From Faecalimonas umbilicata (GTDB taxonomy: Bacteria > Bacillota > Clostridia > Lachnospirales > Lachnospiraceae), in the NCBI RefSeq assembly GCF_004346095.1, contig NZ_SLZV01000012.1:18053-82052 (forward strand): DNA of 64,000 nucleotides, in the 5' to 3' direction. Within the stretch, counting starts at the first letter, position 1. Every line of letters begins with the position of its first letter. The translations under genes were made by a program, and so were the position numbers. The notes below the pieces were generated by a model. That model was not told the origin of the DNA, did not search any database, and saw only the letters and a list, made by a program, of their open reading frames with translations. Below are positions 36,296 through 43,492 of this stretch, in pieces.

Positions 36296-37303
36296 TTAAA
36301 TTTTCCAAGATTCTGGAATAAAAATTTCCTGATACTGCTTTACGGCATATAAATCAGTCATACCCGCAATAAAATCACAGACGTTTTGCTCTTTCTTGCC
36401 TTCTCCTCGTTCGATTCTGTCTCTATATTTTTCCGGTAATTCTGAAATATGCTCTATGTAATACATATAGAGCTGCTCCACAAGGTGTACTGCTTTCTTC
36501 TCCTCTGCTTTTGCTCTGGAATTCTGATAGACTTCCGCAAACATAAACTTCCGAAGCTCCGCAGTCGCCTCCCCAATCTCCGGTGACATCCTAATCTCCG
36601 GGCAGTCCATACTCTGCGTGATCACGTCATGGATCATCGCATTCATCCTCTGTCTCGGTGAGGCTCCGAGTGTCTTGCGAAACTCCTTTGGGATTCTCTC
36701 CTCTGTCAGAATTCCTCCGCGGATCGCATCGTCTGTATCGTGTGCAATGTAGGCTATTTTATCTGACAATCTGACAATCTGGCCCTCCAGAGTGGATGGT
36801 CGTCCTGCAGTCTTATGATTTAAGATGCCATCCCTCACTTCCTTTGTAAGATTAAGGCCTTGTCCCTGATTTTCCAACACTTCCACGACCCGGACACTCT
36901 GCTCATTGTGTCGGAATCCGTTCGGGCACACGCGGTTCAGCGCCCGCTCTCCGGCATGTCCATACGGCGTGTGTCCAAGATCATGTCCAAGCGCGATCGC
37001 CTCCGTCAGGTCTTCATTGAGCCGCAGTGCCTTGGCGATCGTCCGGGCATTCTGTGATACTTCCAACGTATGTGTCAGCCTCGTCCGGTAATGATCTCCT
37101 TTCGGCATCAAAAATACCTGCGTTTTCTGCTTTAGTCGCCGAAACGCCTTACAATGTAAGATCCGATCCCGGTCTCTTTGATATACTGGACGGATATCGC
37201 ATGGAATCTCCTCTCTGTCACGGCCTTTGGAGTTTACACTCATCGCTGCATAAGGACTTAAATATTCTAGTTCTCTTTGTTCCATCTGCTCCCTGATCGT
37301 CAT
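36296..37303 (-). CDS. dgt: Deoxyguanosinetriphosphate triphosphohydrolase-like HD protein
   Basis: A 335-residue dNTPase-like protein of the short Dgt type. HD-domain metal ligands are in TLEVSQNART and ALGHDLGHTPYGHAG; the N-terminal SRPxYQRDR-like DIRPVYQRDRDRI is conserved. It splits dNTPs to nucleoside and triphosphate and may keep dNTP pools in check. It is common beside dnaG in Firmicutes. It follows the polyphosphate phosphotransferase by 12 bp; the triphosphate product and the polyphosphate enzyme make an intriguing pair. Confidence 0.92.
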   Translation of the reverse strand: MTIREQMEQRELEYLSPYAAMSVNSKGRDREEIPCDIRPVYQRDRDRILHCKAFRRLKQKTQVFLMPKGDHYRTRLTHTLEVSQNARTIAKALRLNEDLTEAIALGHDLGHTPYGHAGERALNRVCPNGFRHNEQSVRVVEVLENQGQGLNLTKEVRDGILNHKTAGRPSTLEGQIVRLSDKIAYIAHDTDDAIRGGILTEERIPKEFRKTLGASPRQRMNAMIHDVITQSMDCPEIRMSPEIGEATAELRKFMFAEVYQNSRAKAEEKKAVHLVEQLYMYYIEHISELPEKYRDRIERGEGKKEQNVCDFIAGMTDLYAVKQYQEIFIPESWKI

Positions 37304-37315
37304 CTGTCCACCTTC

Positions 37316-38818
37316 TTATCTGCTTTCTAATCTTTTCTCGATTGCTTCGATCACTGCCTCCAGCACTTTGATCCTCGCATAGTATTTACAATTTCCTTCC
37401 ACGATCACCCAAGGTGCTTCCGGCGTAGATGTACGGATCAGCATCTCATTAACCGCCTCCTCATAGGCATCCCATTTGTCTCTGTTGCGCCAGTCTTCCT
37501 CTGTGATCTTCCACTGTTTTTCCGGATTTTTCTGCCGCTCTTCAAACCGCTTTCTCTGTTCCTCTTTGTCAATCTGCATCCAAAACTTCAGTACGATCGC
37601 ACCGGACTGTACAAACTGTGCCTCCATGTCATTGATCTCTTTGAATGCTCTCTGCCACTCCTTCTTCGTACAGAACCCTTCAATCCGCTCTACCATCACC
37701 CTTCCATACCATGTCCGATCATATACCGCCACATGTCCTTTCTTCGGCACATTCTTCCAGAACCGCCATAGATAATGGTGCGCCTTCTCATAGTCATTTG
37801 GTGCAGCGGTCGTATTCACTGTAAATCCTCTCGGATCCATTTTTTCCGTCAGGCGTTTGATCGCCCCTCCTTTTCCTCCGGCATCCCATCCTTCAAATCC
37901 GATGATCACTGGAATCTGTCTACGGTACAGTTCCCCGTGCAACTTCCTGATTTTCTTTTGCAGTTTCTTTTTCTTCTTATGGTATTCTTTCTCCGTATAG
38001 CTTTTTGTCAGATCCACTTTCGCAAGCACCGATTCCTCTAACTCTCGGTTTTCCCACGTTTCTGTCTCTTCCGTCTCTTGTGAAATTTCTCGCCCGGCTT
38101 CCGCCTTCTTCTCGGCAACCGCTTCCTTGAGCGCTTCGATCACAGTCGTGTAGATCTTAACCGTTGCGAATCTGCGGTCTGTCGCCTCCACGATCGTCCA
38201 CGGTGCGTAGTCTGTATCCGTTCTCTGCAGCGCCTCCTCGATCATTCGGACATAGCTATCGTACTTTTCATTTTTCTCCCAATCTTCCCGTGACACCCTC
38301 CATGCAGTCTCCTTTGACTCCAGAAGTTTCTCAAACCGCTTTTTCTGTTCTTTCTGATCGATTGCGAGAAACAATTTAATCATCACAGTTCCACCGGCGG
38401 TCAGCTGTTCTTCAAAAGAACAGATTGCCGCATAGGAATCTTCTAGCTCCTCCTTCTCTGTGTTTCCCGAAAAACGATCCGCAAGTACTCTCCGGTACCA
38501 ACTCGTATCGTAAATCGCAATCTTTCCATTTTCCGGTGTCTTGATCCAGAACCTTCGAATGAATGGATATTTCTGTTCTTCCTCTGTCTCTCCAGTGATT
38601 GCATGAACACGGAACCCTCTTGGATCCAGCGCCTGTATGAGTTTTCCAATCTGGACGCCCTTCCCCGACGCTCCGAATCCTTCCAGTACGATCATCACAG
38701 GAATCTTATATGCATGGCATTCCCTCTGTAACCTGCCAAGTTCCAGTTCCAGTGCTTCCATCTTCTCGCGGTAGGATTGTTTTTCCAGTTTCTTTGTCAA
38801 ATCAATTTTCTCCAACAT
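37316..38818 (-). CDS. Polyphosphate:AMP phosphotransferase (two-domain PPK2)
   Basis: A 500-residue enzyme with two PPK2 domains in tandem. The first (about 40-230) has EGFGASGKGVQI as Walker A and DTSWYRRVL; the second (about 290-490) has EGWDAGGKGGAI, DPRGFTVN, YLWRFW and YDRTWYGRV, and looks like the fully catalytic copy. Class II PPK2 proteins use polyphosphate to turn AMP into ADP. A charged linker separates the halves. GGAGGAAGC precedes the ATG. First gene of the long run ending in the glycerophosphodiesterase. A VTC-like polyphosphate polymerase lies elsewhere in this window. Confidence 0.92.
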   Translation of the reverse strand: MLEKIDLTKKLEKQSYREKMEALELELGRLQRECHAYKIPVMIVLEGFGASGKGVQIGKLIQALDPRGFRVHAITGETEEEQKYPFIRRFWIKTPENGKIAIYDTSWYRRVLADRFSGNTEKEELEDSYAAICSFEEQLTAGGTVMIKLFLAIDQKEQKKRFEKLLESKETAWRVSREDWEKNEKYDSYVRMIEEALQRTDTDYAPWTIVEATDRRFATVKIYTTVIEALKEAVAEKKAEAGREISQETEETETWENRELEESVLAKVDLTKSYTEKEYHKKKKKLQKKIRKLHGELYRRQIPVIIGFEGWDAGGKGGAIKRLTEKMDPRGFTVNTTAAPNDYEKAHHYLWRFWKNVPKKGHVAVYDRTWYGRVMVERIEGFCTKKEWQRAFKEINDMEAQFVQSGAIVLKFWMQIDKEEQRKRFEERQKNPEKQWKITEEDWRNRDKWDAYEEAVNEMLIRTSTPEAPWVIVEGNCKYYARIKVLEAVIEAIEKRLESR

Positions 38819-38885
38819 ACAAGCTTCCTCCTCATACTGTTATTTATTTGTACTGTGCAGACAGATTATTCAGAAAAAGAAGCGA

Positions 38886-38917
38886 AAAGGAACTATACAT
38901 CTCTGTACAATTCCTTT
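38886..38917. repeat. Short inverted repeat upstream of the phosphotransferase gene
   Basis: AAAGGAA (38886-38892) and TTCCTTT (38911-38917) enclose an inner TACA/TGTA pair. It lacks a clean U tail, so it could be a weak terminator for the tRNA transcript or an operator. Confidence 0.3.
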
Positions 38918-38986
38918 CTCTTTCACTCCTCTCTTCCCATCATCTGCCACGAGCCTTTATCACAGTTTTTTGTTCTGTAATATGAT

Positions 38987-39017
38987 AAAAAGGCATTTAC
39001 AGCTACCTGTAAATGCC
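38987..39017 (-). terminator. Intrinsic terminator of the tRNA-Leu genes
   Basis: Minus strand: perfect 11-bp stem GGCATTTACAG/CTGTAAATGCC with loop GTAG, then TTTTT, 6 bp after the second tRNA. Confidence 0.92.
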
Positions 39018-39022
39018 TGACA

Positions 39023-39107
39023 TGCAGGAGATGGGACTTGAACCCACACGATCGCATTGATCACAAGATCCTTAGTCTTGCTCGTCTGCCAGTTCCGACA
39101 CTCCTGC
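39023..39107 (-). tRNA. tRNA-Leu, anticodon AAG (copy 2)
   Basis: An 85-nt class II tRNA. Acceptor stem GCAGGAG/CTCCTGC, D-loop with GGCAGACGA, anticodon stem CAAGA/TCTTG with loop CTAAGGA (anticodon AAG, reading CUU and, if A34 becomes inosine, also CUC/CUA), a long variable arm, and GGTTCAAGTCC in the T arm. CCA is not encoded. It differs by one D-arm base (GGAACT against GGAATT) from the copy upstream. Followed by a perfect terminator. Confidence 0.95.
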
Positions 39108-39178
39108 ATCTCGCATATGTATTCACTTTTGAGCAATCTCATACGCTCCGAACGTACCCCGGTCACTTGAAACAGCAA

Positions 39179-39263
39179 TGCAGGAGATGGGACTTGAACC
39201 CACACGATCGCATTGATCACAAGATCCTTAGTCTTGCTCGTCTGCCAATTCCGACACTCCTGC
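39179..39263 (-). tRNA. tRNA-Leu, anticodon AAG (copy 1)
   Basis: Near-identical to the copy at 39023-39107, same anticodon loop CTAAGGA, T arm and variable arm; one base differs in the D stem. It is first in transcription order, with a consensus promoter 35-60 bp upstream. A 71-bp spacer separates the two. Confidence 0.95.
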
Positions 39264-39297
39264 ATGTCAACTTCTCTATGTCCGTCGTACAAACGAT

Positions 39298-39326
39298 ATA
39301 TTACCATCCATCAGAACAAATGTCAA
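39298..39326 (-). promoter_or_regulatory. Consensus promoter of the tRNA-Leu pair
   Basis: Minus strand: -35 TTGACA (39326-39321), 17-bp spacer, -10 TAATAT (39303-39298). A near-perfect SigA promoter, as expected for stable RNA. Confidence 0.85.
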
Positions 39327-39480
39327 CACTTTTTTCAATTTTTTATTCAATTTAAGTAATTTCTCCTTTTCCTCTGATGTACATCCAGCTTTCCCTCCTT
39401 TTTGCAGACTTTGCTCCAAACACTCGATTACGAAAATAGTCGCAAAAAATTTTTTTATTTTTCATCCTCCTCTTTACAAC

Positions 39481-39555
39481 AAAACAATGTTGTGTTAACA
39501 TCTATTCATATCAAAACAATGTTTCATTAATTTCTTTTTAGTAACACATTGTTTT
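39481..39555. promoter_or_regulatory. Three AAAACAATGT boxes, likely operator of the YhbD-like operon
   Basis: The 10-mer AAAACAATGT occurs at 39481-39490 and 39513-39522 on the plus strand and at 39555-39546 on the minus strand. Start-to-start spacing is 32 and 33 bp, about three helical turns each. The core ACAATGT is a near-palindrome (ACA-A-TGT). Placement directly upstream of a MerR-like gene suggests autoregulation. The nearest -10-like sequence is TATAAC at 39569. Confidence 0.5.
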
Positions 39556-39596
39556 ATTAAAATTTTGATATAACTGATTCTAACAGGAGGTGCTAT

Positions 39597-40277
39597 ATGG
39601 ACATTTCTCAAAAAGAGCTTTCAAAAAAAGACCTTTTAAAAACAACCGGAATTTCCTACGGACAGCTCTATCGCTGGAAACGGGAAGGCCTGATTCCAGA
39701 AGAATGGTTCGTGAAAAGACCCAGTCCGACCGGTCAGGAGACTTTCTTTCCAAAAGAACAGATTTTAAAACGAGTGCAGGCAATCCAGACTTTGAAAGAC
39801 CGCTACTCTCTCGAGGAACTTGCAAAGCTTCTCTCCCCGGAAATTACAAACCGTGTTTTCACAGAAGAGGAACTAGAATGTTTCACAGAGATTGATATCC
39901 GTGTTGCAGCAGATTTCATGGACGTTCTTAACAAAGATACCTTTACCTTTATCGAAGTACTCGTGATGATCACCCTTTGCAGGTGGAAGGAACAAAATCT
40001 GATCCAGGAACAAGAACTATACGATCTGATTCCAAATGTAGCCACGACTGCCGCAAATATCACAGAGATTAAGACCTTTTTTCTGCTTCTTGCGATAAAT
40101 GAAGCATATTATGGTCTGTTTCTTCTCAATCCTTCCCCGGAAGGATCACTCTTGCTTGACGAGCGGATCAAAGTCGTCTGCCAGATTTCTCTCCAGGAAC
40201 TCTGCCATGAGATCAAACTCAAATACAAAGACACCTTTTCTTTTACATTCGATGAAGAGACTGTCAAAAATAGTTAA
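39597..40277 (+). CDS. YhbD-like MerR-family regulator (DUF4004)
   Basis: A 226-residue protein. The N-terminus (about 8-75) is a MerR-type winged helix (KDLLKTTGISYGQLYRWKREGLIPEE, with the second wing around PTGQETFFPKEQILKRV). The rest is a helical region with no metal-binding cysteines, as in the DUF4004/YhbD family. AGGAGG lies 6 nt before the ATG. It precedes a bactofilin-like gene by 70 bp, matching the yhbD-yhbE/F arrangement of Bacillus, where it is thought to control that gene. Effector unknown. Confidence 0.85.
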   Translation: MDISQKELSKKDLLKTTGISYGQLYRWKREGLIPEEWFVKRPSPTGQETFFPKEQILKRVQAIQTLKDRYSLEELAKLLSPEITNRVFTEEELECFTEIDIRVAADFMDVLNKDTFTFIEVLVMITLCRWKEQNLIQEQELYDLIPNVATTAANITEIKTFFLLLAINEAYYGLFLLNPSPEGSLLLDERIKVVCQISLQELCHEIKLKYKDTFSFTFDEETVKNS

Positions 40278-40347
40278 ATTTTTTATCACTTTTCAACATC
40301 ATTTTTCAAGCAGTATTTAACGCTGCTCAAAGAAGGAGGAAATTTTT

Positions 40348-41028
40348 ATGAAGACGGATACTAAAATCAGCGGTTCCGGAAAAATCGGACAGGGAGAATA
40401 TAACTTGATCAAGATCAGCGGCAGCGGCGCAATTGAAGGCCCGGTGACCTTTGAAACTTTCAAAGTCAGTGGCTCCTGTAAAGTATGTCCGAATGCGGCA
40501 CTGGAAGGAAATGAGATGCATATCAGCGGATCCATTCATTCTCAAAGTGAAATTAAGGTAAATACACTGCATGTCAGCGGTTCTCTTCATTCTGAAAACG
40601 ATATGAAAGTCCGTTCTCTCAAAGCCAGTGGTTCCTGCCACCTGCAAGGGAAAATTTATGCAGATGAAATTTATGTTTCTGGTTCTTTGAAAAGCTCAGA
40701 AGAAGTCAATGCTGATATCGTCGAGATTCGTGGCATGGCAACTTTAAATGACTTGTTCGGAGAACAGATTACTTTTATTCCCGAAAACTGCAACAGCTTT
40801 AACTTCTTTCGTTTTGCAAAACATCGGAAACTCAGCAACGTAAAAAATATTGAGTGTACAACCCTGGAAGCCGGATGTCTGCAGTGTGACACGATCAGCG
40901 CTAAAAATATTCTCCTGACAGACGGCTGTGTCGTAAATCATATCCAGTGCGACGGTACGCTTTCCTATGACAGCACTTGTCAGATTGGCACTGTGGAAGG
41001 AAACTGTGCACAGAAATTATTATCCTAA
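40348..41028 (+). CDS. Bactofilin-like polymer-forming protein
   Basis: A 226-residue protein built of repeating beta-helix turns. About every 18-20 residues a strand of the type IKISGSG, FKVSGSC, MHISGSI, LHVSGSL, LKASGSC or IYVSGSL appears through residue 115. The second half is less regular but continues in the same style. Related to YhbE/YhbF and bactofilins, which self-assemble without nucleotide into filaments; localisation and role here unknown. Cysteines are common in the C-terminal half (CTTLEAGCLQCD), unlike most bactofilins. GAAGGAGG precedes the ATG. Likely co-transcribed with the YhbD-like gene. Confidence 0.82.
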   Translation: MKTDTKISGSGKIGQGEYNLIKISGSGAIEGPVTFETFKVSGSCKVCPNAALEGNEMHISGSIHSQSEIKVNTLHVSGSLHSENDMKVRSLKASGSCHLQGKIYADEIYVSGSLKSSEEVNADIVEIRGMATLNDLFGEQITFIPENCNSFNFFRFAKHRKLSNVKNIECTTLEAGCLQCDTISAKNILLTDGCVVNHIQCDGTLSYDSTCQIGTVEGNCAQKLLS

Positions 41029-41090
41029 TCCAGTATCACACCCGCTATCTCTACAGAAAAACTTTTTATCCCAGCGCTTGACAAAAAGCC

Positions 41091-41140
41091 AAAACAAGCC
41101 TTACAGGGAAGCAATCTCTTCCTCTGCAAGGCTTGTTTTT
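41091..41140. terminator. Bidirectional terminator between bactofilin-like gene and aldo/keto reductase
   Basis: Arms AAAACAAGCCTT and AAGGCTTGTTTT plus inner CAG/CTG and GGAAG/CTTCC pairs, flanked by A and T runs, between convergent genes. Confidence 0.9.
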
Positions 41141-41152
41141 ACTTACTTTTCT

Positions 41153-42274
41153 CTACAATGTATTCAGTTCTTCTGCTACCTGATGCAGATTTTCCCGAAT
41201 TAAAATTTTCTGCGGACAGACTTTCTCACATTTTCCGCATCGGATACAATGATCTGCCTTCGCTTTTTCATCCATTCCAGACCATTTTTTCTTCGTCTGT
41301 TCTGTATTCTGGTATACTGCCTGATCGTTCCAGATTCTGAAATTTCCCGGAATATCTACTCCCGCCGGACATGGCATACAGTAAGCACAACCGGTGCATC
41401 CGTTCTTCACACGCGATTTCAAAGTATCCGCTGTGTTCTCGATCAACTTCTGTTCCTTCTCTGATAACGGCTCAAATGTCTCAAAAATACTAAGATTATC
41501 TTCCACTTGTCCCATCGTACTCATACCGCTTAAGATGACTTTTACATTTGGAAGTGTTCCGACAAATCGAAGCGCCCACGATGCAATACTTGCCTGTGCC
41601 CGCTCCTTTGTCAACTGTTCTTCAATCTCTGTCGGAAGGGATGCAAGCATTCCTCCTTTGACCGGTTCCATAACAATGACCGGAATGCCTTTCTCCTCTG
41701 CCAAATGATATCCTTTCAGTCCAGCCTGGATTTCTGTATCCATATAATTGAGCTGAATCTGGCAAAAATCCCATGGATAATAATTTAGAATCTCCTCAAA
41801 TACTTCATAATCATCATGGAAGGAAAATCCAAGATAACGGATCTTTCCTGCCGCACGCATTTCTTCCAGATATGGTACGATCCCAAGTGCTTTTACCTTC
41901 TCAAATTTTGCACGGTCAAGCGCATGAAGCAGATAAAAATCTACATAATCTTTGTGCAGACGTTCCATCTGTTCCTCAAAAACCTTTTTCGCATCCTCCA
42001 GTGTATCCAGCTTCCAGATTGGCAGCTTTGTCGCAAGATAGTAAGAATCACGGTCATATTTTTCCAGCACTCTCCCCACGAAAGGTTCACTGTCCCCATT
42101 GTGATACGGATATGCTGTATCAATGTAATTGACACCCGCTGCGATTGCCCGGTCGATCATGTTCTCTGCTTCTGCCTCGTCAATCTTCTGATCCGCTGTC
42201 AATGGAAATCTCATACATCCAAATCCAAGAAGTGACGTTTGGATCCCCAATTTTTCAAATGCTCTTTTTTCCAT
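41153..42274 (-). CDS. Aldo/keto reductase with C-terminal 4Fe-4S domain
   Basis: A 373-residue protein. The barrel carries the AKR tetrad: Asp and Tyr in YIDTAYPYH, Lys in LATKLPIW and His in YLLHALD. From about residue 285 a ferredoxin-like extension has two Cys clusters, CTGCAYCMPCPAGV and CIRCGKCEKVCP. This fused type is common in anaerobes; the clusters probably pass electrons to or from the nicotinamide site, and the substrate is unknown. GGAAGG is the ribosome binding site. Monocistronic or first in a pair with nothing co-directional close by. Confidence 0.93.
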   Translation of the reverse strand: MEKRAFEKLGIQTSLLGFGCMRFPLTADQKIDEAEAENMIDRAIAAGVNYIDTAYPYHNGDSEPFVGRVLEKYDRDSYYLATKLPIWKLDTLEDAKKVFEEQMERLHKDYVDFYLLHALDRAKFEKVKALGIVPYLEEMRAAGKIRYLGFSFHDDYEVFEEILNYYPWDFCQIQLNYMDTEIQAGLKGYHLAEEKGIPVIVMEPVKGGMLASLPTEIEEQLTKERAQASIASWALRFVGTLPNVKVILSGMSTMGQVEDNLSIFETFEPLSEKEQKLIENTADTLKSRVKNGCTGCAYCMPCPAGVDIPGNFRIWNDQAVYQNTEQTKKKWSGMDEKAKADHCIRCGKCEKVCPQKILIRENLHQVAEELNTL

Positions 42275-42313
42275 AAAAATCCCTTCCTTTTCTACTGCTG
42301 TATATCATTACTG

Positions 42314-43438
42314 TTATTCTTTTGCCCTGACTGCCCAGCGCATTTTAGTAGAACGAGCGCGGCTGTTCCTTGTACACTCCTCCGCTGAAGGACGGATGAC
42401 ATCCTGAGCGATCTCGCTGTAAATCCCTGCTCGCTTCAGCTCTTTGAAAGCCTTCTTTACGATCCGGTCTTCCCCTGAATGAAATGTAAGGATCGCCACT
42501 CTTCCGCCCGGTGCCAGTGCCGCCGGCAATTTCTCCATAAATGCATAGAGTACCTCAAATTCACTGTTCACATCAATCCGAAGCGCCTGAAATGTTCTCT
42601 GGCACGATTTCTTTACCGCTTCTTTCTGCTCCCGCTCCGGCAGGAAAGATAACGCCTCTTCAATCGCTTTCTGAAGTTGGATCGTCGTCTCCACCGGCTC
42701 TCCTTTTCTTAACTTCTCCATCACTGTGACCGCAATCTCCTCTGCATAAGGCTCATCGGAATTTTCCCACAACATTCCTGCCAGTTCTTCTTCTGTCACC
42801 TCTTTGAGACGCTCCGCAGCCGATACCCCTTTCTGTGGATTCAGCCGAAGGTCAAGCGGTCCTTCCTTCTTATAGGTAAATCCTCTCTCCGGATTGTCAA
42901 TCTGCATAGAAGACACTCCAAGATCTGCGAGGACGAAATCAAACGGCCCTGCTTCTCTGGCAATCTGATCAATGTCCGCGAAATTCATCTGCCGGATAGT
43001 CAAAATCTCTTCTCCATATCCCGCTTTCTCCAATCTCTCTTTTGTCTTGACCGACTCAATCGGATCTACATCAAGCGCATATAGATGCCCCTGTCCCTGC
43101 AGACACTTTAACATTTCCTTTGTATGTCCACCATATCCCAGTGTGGCATCCAGTCCTTTCTGCCCCGGCTGGATCTGGAGAAAATCCAAGATCTCCTTCA
43201 CACAGATAGAAATGTGCATCCCGACCGGAGTCCCTCCTTTTTGAATGACTTTCTCGATCGTCTCCGGATATTTCTCCGGCTGAAGCTCCTTATATTTCTC
43301 CTGATAGCTGCGCGGATGTGTCCCCTTATATCGAACGCGGCGCTTATGTTGCTTTTGTTCTGTCTGATTCTTCGACACAGTAGTCTCTGCCTGAATCTCC
43401 TCCAGAGATTCTCTGTCATTTCTATCCTGGTCTTTCAT
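42314..43438 (-). CDS. RsmH-like 16S rRNA (cytosine-N4) methyltransferase paralog
   Basis: A 374-residue methyltransferase of the RsmH (MraW) family, which N4-methylates C1402 of 16S rRNA. Motifs: DATLGYGGHTKEML near residue 100, DLGVSSMQIDNPERGF, and FHSGEDRIVK near 325. Compared with canonical RsmH it has an extra basic N-terminal region of about 65 residues (QKQHKRRVRYKGTHPRSY) and Gly instead of Leu in FHSLEDR. It is not in a cell-division (mra/fts) cluster, so it may be a second copy with another target. Purine-rich start context. Isolated gene. Confidence 0.82.
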   Translation of the reverse strand: MKDQDRNDRESLEEIQAETTVSKNQTEQKQHKRRVRYKGTHPRSYQEKYKELQPEKYPETIEKVIQKGGTPVGMHISICVKEILDFLQIQPGQKGLDATLGYGGHTKEMLKCLQGQGHLYALDVDPIESVKTKERLEKAGYGEEILTIRQMNFADIDQIAREAGPFDFVLADLGVSSMQIDNPERGFTYKKEGPLDLRLNPQKGVSAAERLKEVTEEELAGMLWENSDEPYAEEIAVTVMEKLRKGEPVETTIQLQKAIEEALSFLPEREQKEAVKKSCQRTFQALRIDVNSEFEVLYAFMEKLPAALAPGGRVAILTFHSGEDRIVKKAFKELKRAGIYSEIAQDVIRPSAEECTRNSRARSTKMRWAVRAKE

Positions 43439-43492
43439 ATCCTACCTTCTCTTCCTTTTTGTTTTTCCAATAGCAGCTGCAGCGCAATCTTT

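Larger units (their letters stand above)
39264..39596. other. Intergenic region tRNA pair to YhbD-like gene (333 bp)
   Basis: Contains the tRNA promoter (39298-39326), an AT-rich middle (39340-39470) in which I see nothing specific, and three AAAACAATGT boxes at 39481-39555 before the YhbD-like gene. No coding sequence. Confidence 0.6.

Noticed and set aside
39023..39263. Tandem tRNA genes as a phage or island attachment site
   Set aside because: No integrase or mobile genes nearby and both copies are complete with promoter and terminator; a simple duplication explains them.
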